A stretch of DNA of 64,000 nt from Pedobacter frigidisoli. GTDB taxonomy: Bacteria > Bacteroidota > Bacteroidia > Sphingobacteriales > Sphingobacteriaceae. The stretch lies in the NCBI RefSeq assembly GCF_004331675.1, contig NZ_SJSN01000002.1:197956-261955 (forward strand). Reading direction: 5' to 3'. Shown here in pieces: positions 1-7,822 of this stretch. The notes under the pieces are model-generated. The model had not been told where the DNA came from, ran no database searches, and saw only the letters and a program-made list of their open reading frames with translations. Each line of letters starts with the position of its first letter. Within the stretch, counting starts at the first letter, position 1. The position numbers and the translations under genes are program-made.

Positions 1-2
1 AA

Positions 3-602
3 ACTGTGAAACGCTTATCCGATGCCTATGGAATTGTAGTGGTTTGCCCCGATGGAGGAGCTACAAGTTGGTATTTTGATAGCCCAGAAGATTCTACTTA
101 TCAATATGAAACTTATATAACATTCGAATTGGTGGCTTATATCGATAGCCATTACTCAACTATAAAAGATCGAACGGCTAGGGCTATAACTGGTTTAAGT
201 ATGGGTGGCCATGGTGGATTATACTTAGGTTTTCGACATCAAGACGTTTTTGGTGCCTGCGGAAGTATGAGTGGAGGTGTAGATATCCGACCATTTCCAG
301 AGAACTGGGATATTTCAAAGCGTTTAGGTAAATATAGCGAACATCCAGATCGTTGGGAAACAAACACAGTAATAAACTTAACACACCTTTTAACACCAAA
401 TAAGCTGGCTATCATTATAGATTGCGGAAACAATGACTTCTTTTATAAAGTAAATGTTGATTTACATGACAAACTGCTAGATAGAAATATTCCACACGAT
501 TTTATTATTAGACCAGGTGGTCATACTTGGGAGTATTGGGACAATGCCATCAATTATCAAATGTTGTTCTTTAGCAGGTATTTTAATAGGTCAAAATCGT
601 AG
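3..602 (+). CDS. Esterase D-type alpha/beta hydrolase, 5'-truncated
   Basis: C-terminal part of a putative esterase of the alpha/beta-hydrolase fold (PF00756-like). The reading frame is open to the left edge, so the true start and any signal peptide lie outside the window; the in-frame GTG at 6 is unlikely to be the start. Counting from that GTG, the nucleophile elbow GLSMGG places the catalytic Ser at residue 65, with the likely Asp in GNNDFF (about 144) and His in GGHTW (about 173), so the triad is complete. The substrate cannot be read; Bacteroidota relatives are often secreted esterases acting on acylated glycans. It is followed by a 115-base gap and a separate gene. Confidence 0.85.
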   Translation, partial: TVKRLSDAYGIVVVCPDGGATSWYFDSPEDSTYQYETYITFELVAYIDSHYSTIKDRTARAITGLSMGGHGGLYLGFRHQDVFGACGSMSGGVDIRPFPENWDISKRLGKYSEHPDRWETNTVINLTHLLTPNKLAIIIDCGNNDFFYKVNVDLHDKLLDRNIPHDFIIRPGGHTWEYWDNAINYQMLFFSRYFNRSKS

Positions 603-716
603 TAATGTCATTCTAATCTTTTAGTGTTGGCTAAAGGTCATTTGTAGAAAGATAAGGTGAATTTAGATTTTCAAAGGATATTTTTGTGGCAATAGATTAT
701 AAAATCTTATTTATCC

Positions 717-1721
717 ATGGAAATCTCCTCATTAAAAAACATACCTTACTCCGTACTCGATCTCGCAACTGTTTTAGATGGATATACTGCTGCCGATACT
801 TTTAAAACTAGTCTTGAGTTGGCTCAACAATCTGATGCTTTAGGCTATACACGTTATTGGTTTGCCGAGCACCACAATATGGCTGGAGTTGCCAGTTCTG
901 CACCATCATTATTAATCGGTTTTATTGCTGGCGGAACGACCAGGATTAGAGTAGGTTCTGGTGGTATCATGTTACCAAATCATGCTCCACTAATTGTAGC
1001 AGAGCAATTTGGTACATTGGCATCGCTATATCCAAACCGAATAGATTTAGGTTTGGGTAGAGCGCCTGGAACTGATCAGGTAACGGCAATGGCGATAAGA
1101 GGAGAGAATTTTAATTCTGCACATAGTTTTCCGCGAGATGTAGATAGGTTACACCAGTTGTTTTCGGTTGATAATCGATATTCGACCGTTAGGGCAATTC
1201 CGGGCGAGGGGTTAACTATTCCAATCTGGATATTAGGTTCTAGTACCGATAGCGCAAGATTGGCAGCAGAAAAAGGCTTACCCTATGCCTTTGCAAGTCA
1301 TTTTGCGCCCGCTTATTTCGAACAAGCAATATCCATTTATCGCAATAATTTTAAACCCTCTCAATTTCTAGAAGAACCTTACGTTATGGCATGCGTAAAT
1401 GTAGTTGCTGCCGATACCGATGCAGAAGCAGAACGTTTATCGAGTTCGGTAAAACGTATGTTTTTAGGGGTAATAACAGGAAAAAGAGAATTGCTAAAAC
1501 CAGCCGTTGAAAACATTAATCAGCATTGGGATCAGTTAGAAAAAGAAGCTGTTGAACAAATGTTATATTATTCTTTCATTGGTGGCAAGGATACGATTAA
1601 GCAAAATTTAGAAGAATTTGTTTCTAAATATGGTGTTAATGAAATTATGAGTACATCTCATATTTATAATCACCAGGCAAAATTACATTCTAATAAACTT
1701 TTTGCCGAGGTTATGAATTAA
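717..1721 (+). CDS. LLM-class flavin-dependent oxidoreductase (luciferase-like monooxygenase)
   Basis: A 334-residue TIM-barrel protein of the bacterial luciferase-like family, which oxidises small substrates with reduced flavin (FMNH2 or F420; FMNH2 is the likelier cofactor in this phylum). The sequence shows the family hallmarks: RYWFAEHHN near residue 45, the [16 protein letters not shown] strand-loop near residue 85, and [11 protein letters not shown] near residue 117. Full length for the MsnO8-like subgroup. The ATG at 717 follows a gap with no better start. It stands alone and ends 66 bases before the convergent patatin gene, with an inverted repeat between. The substrate is unknown. 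Confidence 0.92.
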   Translation: MEISSLKNIPYSVLDLATVLDGYTAADTFKTSLELAQQSDALGYTRYWFAEHHNMAGVASSAPSLLIGFIAGGTTRIRVGSGGIMLPNHAPLIVAEQFGTLASLYPNRIDLGLGRAPGTDQVTAMAIRGENFNSAHSFPRDVDRLHQLFSVDNRYSTVRAIPGEGLTIPIWILGSSTDSARLAAEKGLPYAFASHFAPAYFEQAISIYRNNFKPSQFLEEPYVMACVNVVAADTDAEAERLSSSVKRMFLGVITGKRELLKPAVENINQHWDQLEKEAVEQMLYYSFIGGKDTIKQNLEEFVSKYGVNEIMSTSHIYNHQAKLHSNKLFAEVMN

Positions 1722-1748
1722 TGTAATCTCGCTAATCATCATTAATCA

Positions 1749-1785
1749 GAATGGAACCTAAAAATGTATAAATTCGGTTCCATTC
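1749..1785. terminator. Inverted repeat between convergent genes
   Basis: The 10-bp arms GAATGGAACC (1749-1758) and GGTTCCATTC (1776-1785) are perfectly complementary, with a 17-base loop. The element lies between two convergent genes and could terminate both. The T-tract on the plus side is weak (CCTTTAGG), so efficiency is uncertain. Confidence 0.5.
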
Positions 1786-1787
1786 CT

Positions 1788-4700
1788 TTAGGTTATTTGA
1801 TGGATATCCTTTATCGATTGATAGCCAAGCTTACGGTAACTTTCGAATTGCGCTTCATCAAAAAATTGATCTCCTGTTGATTGCTGCGGAAATTTATCAT
1901 TGGCCAGGTAATATTGGCGGATATCTACACTTTCCTTGCCTGTTAGAGCCGTTTTAACATAAATTATTTTTCCCGATGGTATTTCATCGCCGGGGTATCT
2001 AACTGTACCTTCAACCGTATGGCTTTCTACAAAACCAGTATCCTTATTTTTTTCGATAATCTTTGTCAGGTTTATTTTAATCTCTACACCAAAATCTATC
2101 CTACAGCGACGAATTGCATTTGCCAAACCCTCACATGTTGCTTGCACATCCTCTTCAGCATCGCAAAGCAAAATGTAACTACATCTTCTACGCACCAGCT
2201 CATAAATACCCATGTTGTCAAAATGGCCACCATCAGAGAGGCAAACGTAATCCTTATTAATATCTGATTTTCCAATCATATCATAAATTAAATATGCTAA
2301 TCCGGAAGTTGGATCAGATCTTTTCCATCTACCTAGTCTTGTATTTCCAATCCATCGGCCCAAGCGAACATTAAAAATGGTAAGCAAGAAAGCTGTTGGT
2401 GCCGATGAATGGTAGCCCATGTTTGGATTTACGGCTGCTCCAGAAACGGCCATTGCAGTACCCAGAGTTGGTCCGTCTGGTTCCGAAAAATCTTTGGTGG
2501 GCCGGTAACCATATTGAAATATTCCATTCCTGGTATCAGCTGCGGAACGTGTCGAACTGAAGTCGTAACCACAGTAAAGTGGCGAAAAGGTAAATGATTC
2601 TGCCTTGCGATCTTGTCTGTCCAACTCCGATACCGTAGAAGCATTTAGCGCTGTATTTAAAATTGGATATGGCCCTTCGTAACCATTTCCTGCTGTTAAT
2701 GAAGCTATTTTAATATCATCCTGATTATCGAAACCTGTAAAATTATTGGCTGTACTTTCCCTGTCTGTTCTTCTTCTAGTGGCACCAAGATAAGCCCTAG
2801 TTAGCCTATTTCGATAAAAATGATGCAGGCTAAATTCATTTACACCAAGGCGATAACTGAAAAACATGGTGATGACGAATAAGGCGATAGTCAAGATAAA
2901 ATACCTTAATTGTTGCTCCTCATCAGAATGTTCATGCATTCCAATCAGTTTTCTAAAAGCATCGAGTGCTGTTGAACCGAGTAGTAAAAAGCCAATCATA
3001 AATAAGTATGGTGCAAAGCGTATAAATATTTCAGTAAAATTTAGTCCGCTATTTTGCTTGCTTTCGGCGGTGGATTTTGATTTAAAGGCTAGCTTTACAG
3101 CTACGCCAATAATTGCCCCCCAGCCACCAAATATTGCTGGTACCAAAACTGAATATTTTGAGTAATAGTAGCTCAAGGCATCGGGCAGAACTAGTGCCCC
3201 TGCTGTTATAATAATCCAAATTAAGATGAATCTGTGAATTACTGCACCCAATCTGCCCCACCATTCCCTTCTTTCATCTGGAAATAAGTTTCCCATTAAT
3301 AACATTCTGATGATTACACTAAGGGTGTAAGTTTCTAATATCAAAGGTAGTCCCAAAATGAAAATTAATTTTTGCGGTAAATATTGGATCACAGTACTAA
3401 CTTCCTTTAACATTGACATTATTTGCCAGCAAATGGTAAGCAAAAATGCACCAAAGCAACTTGCTGCGGCAGATGAGATAAATACCCAAAGCCAAAACCA
3501 GGCTTGTTGGTTGGCAAACCTACTTCTTAAATAATATCGACCGAAAAAAGCTAGGATTAACATTGCGATTAAAGCTGCCAACGCTGTCGGATAAATGATG
3601 GTATTTTTATCAAAACTTGCTGAGTTTAAAAAGGGTAACTCGCTTTTCATCCATGCGCTAATTAAAAAGCTCGATGCTGCGGCCCAAAATAAGAGTAAGG
3701 CTGGCATGTATTTGCTCGAACCGAATTTGTATTTACTTGGTGGTGCATATTCTCGATCGTATAGGCGCATTCCTGATGAAGTAATGGCAGCACCGATGCA
3801 TAAGATTAGAAATGTCCACCAGAAGAGTTGTTGAAAATGAAAGTTATTGGTGAAACTGATATTGTTCCAAAATTCGAAAACCAGTGCAATTGCCGATAAC
3901 ATCGAACAGAGCAATAGTACTAAAATGGCCTGATTAATTAAAGTGTTTCTTAACCAGGTTAATCCCATGGTCCAAGAATCAGCAGACATGATCCCTGTAT
4001 TTGGCGAAAGGTAATTGCTATACATCCTTAACCACCTAATTGGGCGAACTTCTTCTGCCATTGGATCGGCAGATTCCCTAGAATTTAAAAGCAAGCTTAA
4101 TTGATCTATTGAACCTACTCTTTTGAGCCAGGAAATAAACCATGAACCGATGTAGCCACCACCAGATACCGTAGAAATAAAATCGTAAGAATGCAGTTGT
4201 TTCATTTCCGATAATTTTTGCAATACACCAAGGTTAAATGTAGCAGATCGAATTCCACCTCCGGAAAATGCAATTCCCCTTAACTTCATTTGTTTGGCCC
4301 GTTCTAGCGGATCGGAAATATCATTAATCTTTTTTGCAGCTAAAGCAGAGAGGTTTTCTGGTAAAAATTTCCTCAGTGTTCTTGACTTATCAACCTCATC
4401 CAATTCTTGATTAAGTAAGCTTTCAAATGGAACGGCAACTTCCTCTAATTCTAAAGCAGCCATCAATTTCTTTTCATCTTCTAAAAACTCAATGGCTTTC
4501 GCTTTTCTATCCTTAGTAGGGTTGTTCCACCATTTGGTATAACTTATTTCGTTTCGAATGTATTTATCTTCCTTTTTCTCCTTAAAACGGGTAGCTCCAT
4601 TTCCCCAAACCTGATATAATCTTTGATTATAGGCGTTTGCTTTTTCTGCTCCTAGTGCCAAAATAACTAACAAGGGCATATACTCTAAGGCATTTGTAAG

Positions 4701-5105
4701 CGCTGTTCTGTGCTGTGGATATTGATATAATATTTTTCTAAAATGTTGTCGCCAGGCATAAGGATTATCGGGAGTATTTAAATTTTCATTTTTTACTACC
4801 TGTTTATTTGTCGTAACCGACTGATCTTCTAATTCATACACCTCGATTATTACCTTAATCTTCGAGAAGAAAAACGATACCACAACATCTTCATTCTGTG
4901 GACAATTCCACATCAGTACATTTATACGTTTAATAACACCAATGTTAACAGATTTGGCCTTGTAAGGTTCCGAATTTAGATCTAGAAGATTAATGGAAAC
5001 CTGAGTAGAACTGATGTTGGTTTCCAAGCCGATTAATTTGCAAACATCTTGATAAACGCATAGAAATGAAACCGCATGCGAGCTTAGATCGGTAAAAATA
5101 TCCAT
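1788..5105 (-). CDS. Large polytopic membrane patatin-like phospholipase
   Basis: 1105 residues. Patatin-like phospholipases hydrolyse acyl esters with a Ser-Asp dyad. The oxyanion motif SGGGIRS is at 281-287, the nucleophile lies in TVSGGG (Ser314), and the catalytic Asp is in SDGGHFDN (Asp958). Between Ser314 and Asp958, roughly residues 385-755 hold about ten strongly hydrophobic segments, so a membrane domain is inserted inside the hydrolase fold. The first 270 residues are a mixed polar region with no recognised domain. There is no signal peptide; inner-membrane location is inferred. The minus-strand gene stands alone, with a long upstream gap. All catalytic residues are present. Lipid remodelling is the likely role; the actual substrate is unknown. 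Confidence 0.88.
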   Translation of the reverse strand: MDIFTDLSSHAVSFLCVYQDVCKLIGLETNISSTQVSINLLDLNSEPYKAKSVNIGVIKRINVLMWNCPQNEDVVVSFFFSKIKVIIEVYELEDQSVTTNKQVVKNENLNTPDNPYAWRQHFRKILYQYPQHRTALTNALEYMPLLVILALGAEKANAYNQRLYQVWGNGATRFKEKKEDKYIRNEISYTKWWNNPTKDRKAKAIEFLEDEKKLMAALELEEVAVPFESLLNQELDEVDKSRTLRKFLPENLSALAAKKINDISDPLERAKQMKLRGIAFSGGGIRSATFNLGVLQKLSEMKQLHSYDFISTVSGGGYIGSWFISWLKRVGSIDQLSLLLNSRESADPMAEEVRPIRWLRMYSNYLSPNTGIMSADSWTMGLTWLRNTLINQAILVLLLCSMLSAIALVFEFWNNISFTNNFHFQQLFWWTFLILCIGAAITSSGMRLYDREYAPPSKYKFGSSKYMPALLLFWAAASSFLISAWMKSELPFLNSASFDKNTIIYPTALAALIAMLILAFFGRYYLRSRFANQQAWFWLWVFISSAAASCFGAFLLTICWQIMSMLKEVSTVIQYLPQKLIFILGLPLILETYTLSVIIRMLLMGNLFPDERREWWGRLGAVIHRFILIWIIITAGALVLPDALSYYYSKYSVLVPAIFGGWGAIIGVAVKLAFKSKSTAESKQNSGLNFTEIFIRFAPYLFMIGFLLLGSTALDAFRKLIGMHEHSDEEQQLRYFILTIALFVITMFFSYRLGVNEFSLHHFYRNRLTRAYLGATRRRTDRESTANNFTGFDNQDDIKIASLTAGNGYEGPYPILNTALNASTVSELDRQDRKAESFTFSPLYCGYDFSSTRSAADTRNGIFQYGYRPTKDFSEPDGPTLGTAMAVSGAAVNPNMGYHSSAPTAFLLTIFNVRLGRWIGNTRLGRWKRSDPTSGLAYLIYDMIGKSDINKDYVCLSDGGHFDNMGIYELVRRRCSYILLCDAEEDVQATCEGLANAIRRCRIDFGVEIKINLTKIIEKNKDTGFVESHTVEGTVRYPGDEIPSGKIIYVKTALTGKESVDIRQYYLANDKFPQQSTGDQFFDEAQFESYRKLGYQSIKDIHQIT

Positions 5106-5449
5106 AATTATTTTAGATAGGAGATGATGAATAACCAGTTAAGAATGGATTTCCGAGATAAATATTTTACAGCTAACTGGTATTGCGATAATTTCGGCAG
5201 ATTAAAAAGTAGAACTTAGTTTTAGTTCCTCGTTTGTTATAGTTAAAGCTAATAAACAAAAACGGAATAACGAAATGATTTTTTTGATCAATAAATTGTT
5301 AATCAGTATTTTACATTGTTTGTAAACTGGTGAACAATTTGCCATACAGCGAAAGTGAGGATATTGCCTATCTCCTAAATTATATTAATGTTTTAAGTAA
5401 AATATCTAAATCATTTGCAGTTCTTGCATTATAAAGCTGATATTTAAGC
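5106..5449. other. 344-base intergenic region, divergent promoters expected
   Basis: This gap separates the divergent patatin and VOC genes and should hold both promoters. No open frame of useful length, tRNA or strong terminator was seen. An ATTTGCAG stretch at about 5413 is near the position of a -7 box for the plus-strand gene but does not match TAnnTTTG exactly. Confidence 0.5.
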
Positions 5450-5902
5450 ATGAGAAAAATATTCCTATTGGCTGTAATTCTAATTTTTTCACTTTTTTTT
5501 AAAAAATCCATGGCACAAAATACTCCGGCAGTATTAAATCATATTGCAGTTTATGTAATTGATTTAAATAAATCGACCACATTTTATGAAAGTGTTTTCA
5601 ATCTTAAAATAATTCCTGAACCTTTTAAGGATGGCAAACATACTTGGTTCTCTTTGGGTAGTGCTGGTGCGCTGCATCTTATCCAAGGCGCTAAAAGCAA
5701 TCTAGTTTTCGATCGCAATGACCATCTATGTTTTAGTGTCCCATCAATCGATGATTTTATTAAAAAATTACAGGTTAAGGCAATCAGTTTTGAGGATTGG
5801 GGCGGAAAAGTAGGTGCAATTAATCATCGGGTAGATGGTGTTAAGCAGATTTATTTTAAGGATCCTGATGGGCATTGGCTGGAGGTTAACGACGCGAAGT
5901 AA
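5450..5902 (+). CDS. Secreted VOC (glyoxalase/bleomycin resistance) family protein
   Basis: A 150-residue protein with an N-terminal signal peptide (charged start, hydrophobic core at 5-18, cleavage near MAQ at about 22), followed by one vicinal-oxygen-chelate domain. The domain opens with LNHIAVYVIDL (His31) and closes with YFKDPDGHWLEVND (Glu145); His76 and His92 are further candidate metal ligands. VOC domains bind a divalent metal and serve as glyoxalases, dioxygenases or ligand-binding resistance proteins, so family membership alone does not give the reaction. Export to the periplasm is unusual for glyoxalase I and argues against simple methylglyoxal detoxification. The next gene follows after 66 bases. 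Confidence 0.88.
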   Translation: MRKIFLLAVILIFSLFFKKSMAQNTPAVLNHIAVYVIDLNKSTTFYESVFNLKIIPEPFKDGKHTWFSLGSAGALHLIQGAKSNLVFDRNDHLCFSVPSIDDFIKKLQVKAISFEDWGGKVGAINHRVDGVKQIYFKDPDGHWLEVNDAK

Positions 5903-5968
5903 ATTTTTTACTACGCATAAACTTCTTCGTTAATCAAAGCTTATATTTAAATCTTATCCCATTGTTTT

Positions 5969-7114
5969 ATGAAAGTTTACCTTTTGAAGTCTTATCTCCT
6001 CCCTGTTTTATTCATTTTAACTACAGGATTTGCACAAGCACAGCAAGAGCAGGCCGAAGCCGATTTCAAATCTATTATGCAAAAGTTTAGTGCCGTTGGT
6101 ACCTCGGTTGCAATCGTAAAAAAAGGTAAAATTATTTACACTCACTCTTTCGGGGCCAAAGATCTAGACAATAAAACTCCACTTACCGATCAAGACATCT
6201 TTAGAATTGCATCCATATCAAAATCATTTTCTGCTACCTCAATTATGCAATTGGTAGAAGCTGGCAAACTTTCGGTTGATGATGATTTTGGTGATTTGGT
6301 GGGTTTTAAAATTAGAAATCCAAAATTTCCTGATCAAAAAATAACCTTAAAAATGGCGCTCTCGCATACTTCCAGTTTAAATGATTCTCAGGGTTATTTA
6401 AATCTTGATTTAATTAATCCAGAAAAAAACCCAAACTGGGCTAAGTGTTATAATGATTATGCACCAGGGAGTAAGTTTAATTATTGCAACCTCAACTTTA
6501 ACCTAATCGGTACCATTATAGAAAAAAAATCTGGTGAGCGTTTCGATAATTATGTAAAAAATCATGTGCTTAAACCACTTGGACTTTATGGTGGTTATTG
6601 CATTGATTCTTTAGACAGCACTCGTTTTGCAAAGCTATACGAATACCATACCGATACAAAGAATTTTACAATTGCATCGGCTGCTTATGCACCCCGCAGA
6701 ACTGAAATCGAAAATTATGTAATGGGATATAGTACACCCATTTTTTCACCTACAGGTGGTATGAAGATTTCGGCAACAGATTTGGCAAAGTATATGATCA
6801 TGCACATGAATTACGGCACCTCAAATGGTGTGAGAATTATATCAAAAAAAAGTTCCAAACAAATGCAAACAGCACTTTCACCAGATGAGGGTTACGGTTT
6901 TGCAATTCGCAGTGCCAATAATTTTATTCCAGGTGTTAAATTAAAAGGCCACACAGGTTCTGCGTATGGCCTTTATAGTACAATGTTTTTTAATCCAAAA
7001 GAAAAGTTTGGTATTGTTGTTATAACAAATGGGATAAATGCGACTTATACCGATGACTTTCCTGATTTTAGCAGGGCAGCAGTAAATAGTTTATACCAAA
7101 ATTTTATTAAATAA
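5969..7114 (+). CDS. Secreted serine hydrolase, beta-lactamase class C / PBP4* family
   Basis: A 381-residue exported hydrolase (signal peptide about 1-24, ending FAQAQ). It carries the three catalytic motifs of the family: S82-x-x-K85 in ASISKSF, Y172-C-N174, and H328-T-G330 in KGHTGSAYG. The HTG triad in place of KTG is typical of class C-like esterases and D-aminopeptidase relatives rather than of dedicated beta-lactamases. Such proteins cleave small esters, D-amino acid peptides or, rarely, beta-lactams; nothing here fixes the substrate. The gene follows the VOC gene on the same strand by 66 bases and may be cotranscribed with it. Confidence 0.9.
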   Translation: MKVYLLKSYLLPVLFILTTGFAQAQQEQAEADFKSIMQKFSAVGTSVAIVKKGKIIYTHSFGAKDLDNKTPLTDQDIFRIASISKSFSATSIMQLVEAGKLSVDDDFGDLVGFKIRNPKFPDQKITLKMALSHTSSLNDSQGYLNLDLINPEKNPNWAKCYNDYAPGSKFNYCNLNFNLIGTIIEKKSGERFDNYVKNHVLKPLGLYGGYCIDSLDSTRFAKLYEYHTDTKNFTIASAAYAPRRTEIENYVMGYSTPIFSPTGGMKISATDLAKYMIMHMNYGTSNGVRIISKKSSKQMQTALSPDEGYGFAIRSANNFIPGVKLKGHTGSAYGLYSTMFFNPKEKFGIVVITNGINATYTDDFPDFSRAAVNSLYQNFIK

Positions 7115-7208
7115 AATACCCATGCCTTAATTATTGGCAATGGATTTCAAATCAAACAGTCTTAGTATTGTAGTAGTTCAGTTTCAAACTAAACCTTATA
7201 TTACATTA

Positions 7209-7430
7209 CTATTGATTCGCAAATTGTTGATAATAGCTTCCAGACTTTATTTTCTCTAAGCTTAAATATTCTTTTAATCTAGAAAATTCCATGCTTTGAA
7301 CAGCTTTTATAGCTGATTTTAATTTTTCGCTTGTTACACCAAGCCTTGTAGCCCAGTAATTACGATCTTGTTCATCAGCAATTTCGATAAATTCTTTTCT
7401 GGCGTTCATTGAGGTTAGTTGCTGTTCCAT
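7209..7430 (-). CDS. DUF3606 domain-containing small protein
   Basis: A 73-residue protein matching the DUF3606 pattern: an IEIADEQDRNYWATRLGVT stretch followed by SEKLKSAIKAVQS, that is, a short segment with E-x-x-YW and then a helix-turn resembling a KOW/HTH-like unit. The family has no established function. It is divergently placed from a second DUF3606 gene at 7637, whose core is clearly related, so the two are probably paralogues facing a shared 206-base regulatory region. About 20 residues of C-terminal tail exceed its partner. Confidence 0.75.
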   Translation of the reverse strand: MEQQLTSMNARKEFIEIADEQDRNYWATRLGVTSEKLKSAIKAVQSMEFSRLKEYLSLEKIKSGSYYQQFANQ

Positions 7431-7475
7431 AAGTTTATATATTGGCTGTTCTATACAACAATTATTTAAGCAATT

Positions 7476-7483
7476 TAGTTTTG
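7476..7483 (+). promoter_or_regulatory. Candidate -7 box upstream of DUF3606-ligD
   Basis: TAGTTTTG matches the Bacteroidota -7 consensus TAnnTTTG exactly. If used, transcription would start near 7490 and give a leader of about 150 bases that contains the hairpin at 7551-7596. No clear -33 TTG at ideal spacing was seen. Confidence 0.35.
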
Positions 7484-7550
7484 TTGCTTTTAAGTTTTTT
7501 TAAAATAAATAAATGAGGTAAAAAAAAATTATAATTTAAATATTTAGCTG

Positions 7551-7596
7551 AAAGGTTTTAATATCCGTTTACATAACGGCTGTTAAAACCTTTTTT
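7551..7596 (+). terminator. Terminator-like hairpin in the leader of DUF3606-ligD
   Basis: AAAGGTTTTAA (7551-7561) pairs perfectly with TTAAAACCTTT (7583-7593), and an inner stem CCGTT/AACGG stacks inside it. The right arm runs into a T-tract, the form of an intrinsic terminator on the plus strand. It lies between two divergent starts, 40 bases before the ATG at 7637, so there is no upstream plus-strand gene for it to terminate. A leader attenuator is the natural reading, by inference. Confidence 0.6.
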
Positions 7597-7636
7597 GCTA
7601 TCAAACTGTTTTAAAAGCGTTATAATCAAAATAATT

Positions 7637-7810
7637 ATGGATGATAAACAAAAAACAGGTGGTGCTGATCGATCTCGAATCAACATCAATGAGGCCTATG
7701 AATTAGATTATTGGTCAGAAAAATTCGGTATCAGTAAAGATAAACTTAAAGCAGCAGTTCAGGTTGTTGGCACATCAGCAGTAGGTGTAGAGGATTATCT
7801 AAAAAAGTAA
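7637..7810 (+). CDS. DUF3606 domain-containing small protein, cotranscribed with ligD
   Basis: A 57-residue protein. The ATG at 7637 is chosen over an in-frame TTG at 7595 because the TTG lies in the T-tract of the upstream hairpin. The core RININEAYELDYWSEKFGIS plus KDKLKAAVQVVG is the DUF3606 signature and parallels the divergent gene at 7209-7430. It ends only 12 bases before ligD, so the two are almost certainly one transcript. A DNA-repair or stress link is inferred from that linkage alone; the domain has no known biochemical activity. Confidence 0.8.
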   Translation: MDDKQKTGGADRSRININEAYELDYWSEKFGISKDKLKAAVQVVGTSAVGVEDYLKK

Positions 7811-7822
7811 ATCGATTAAGAT

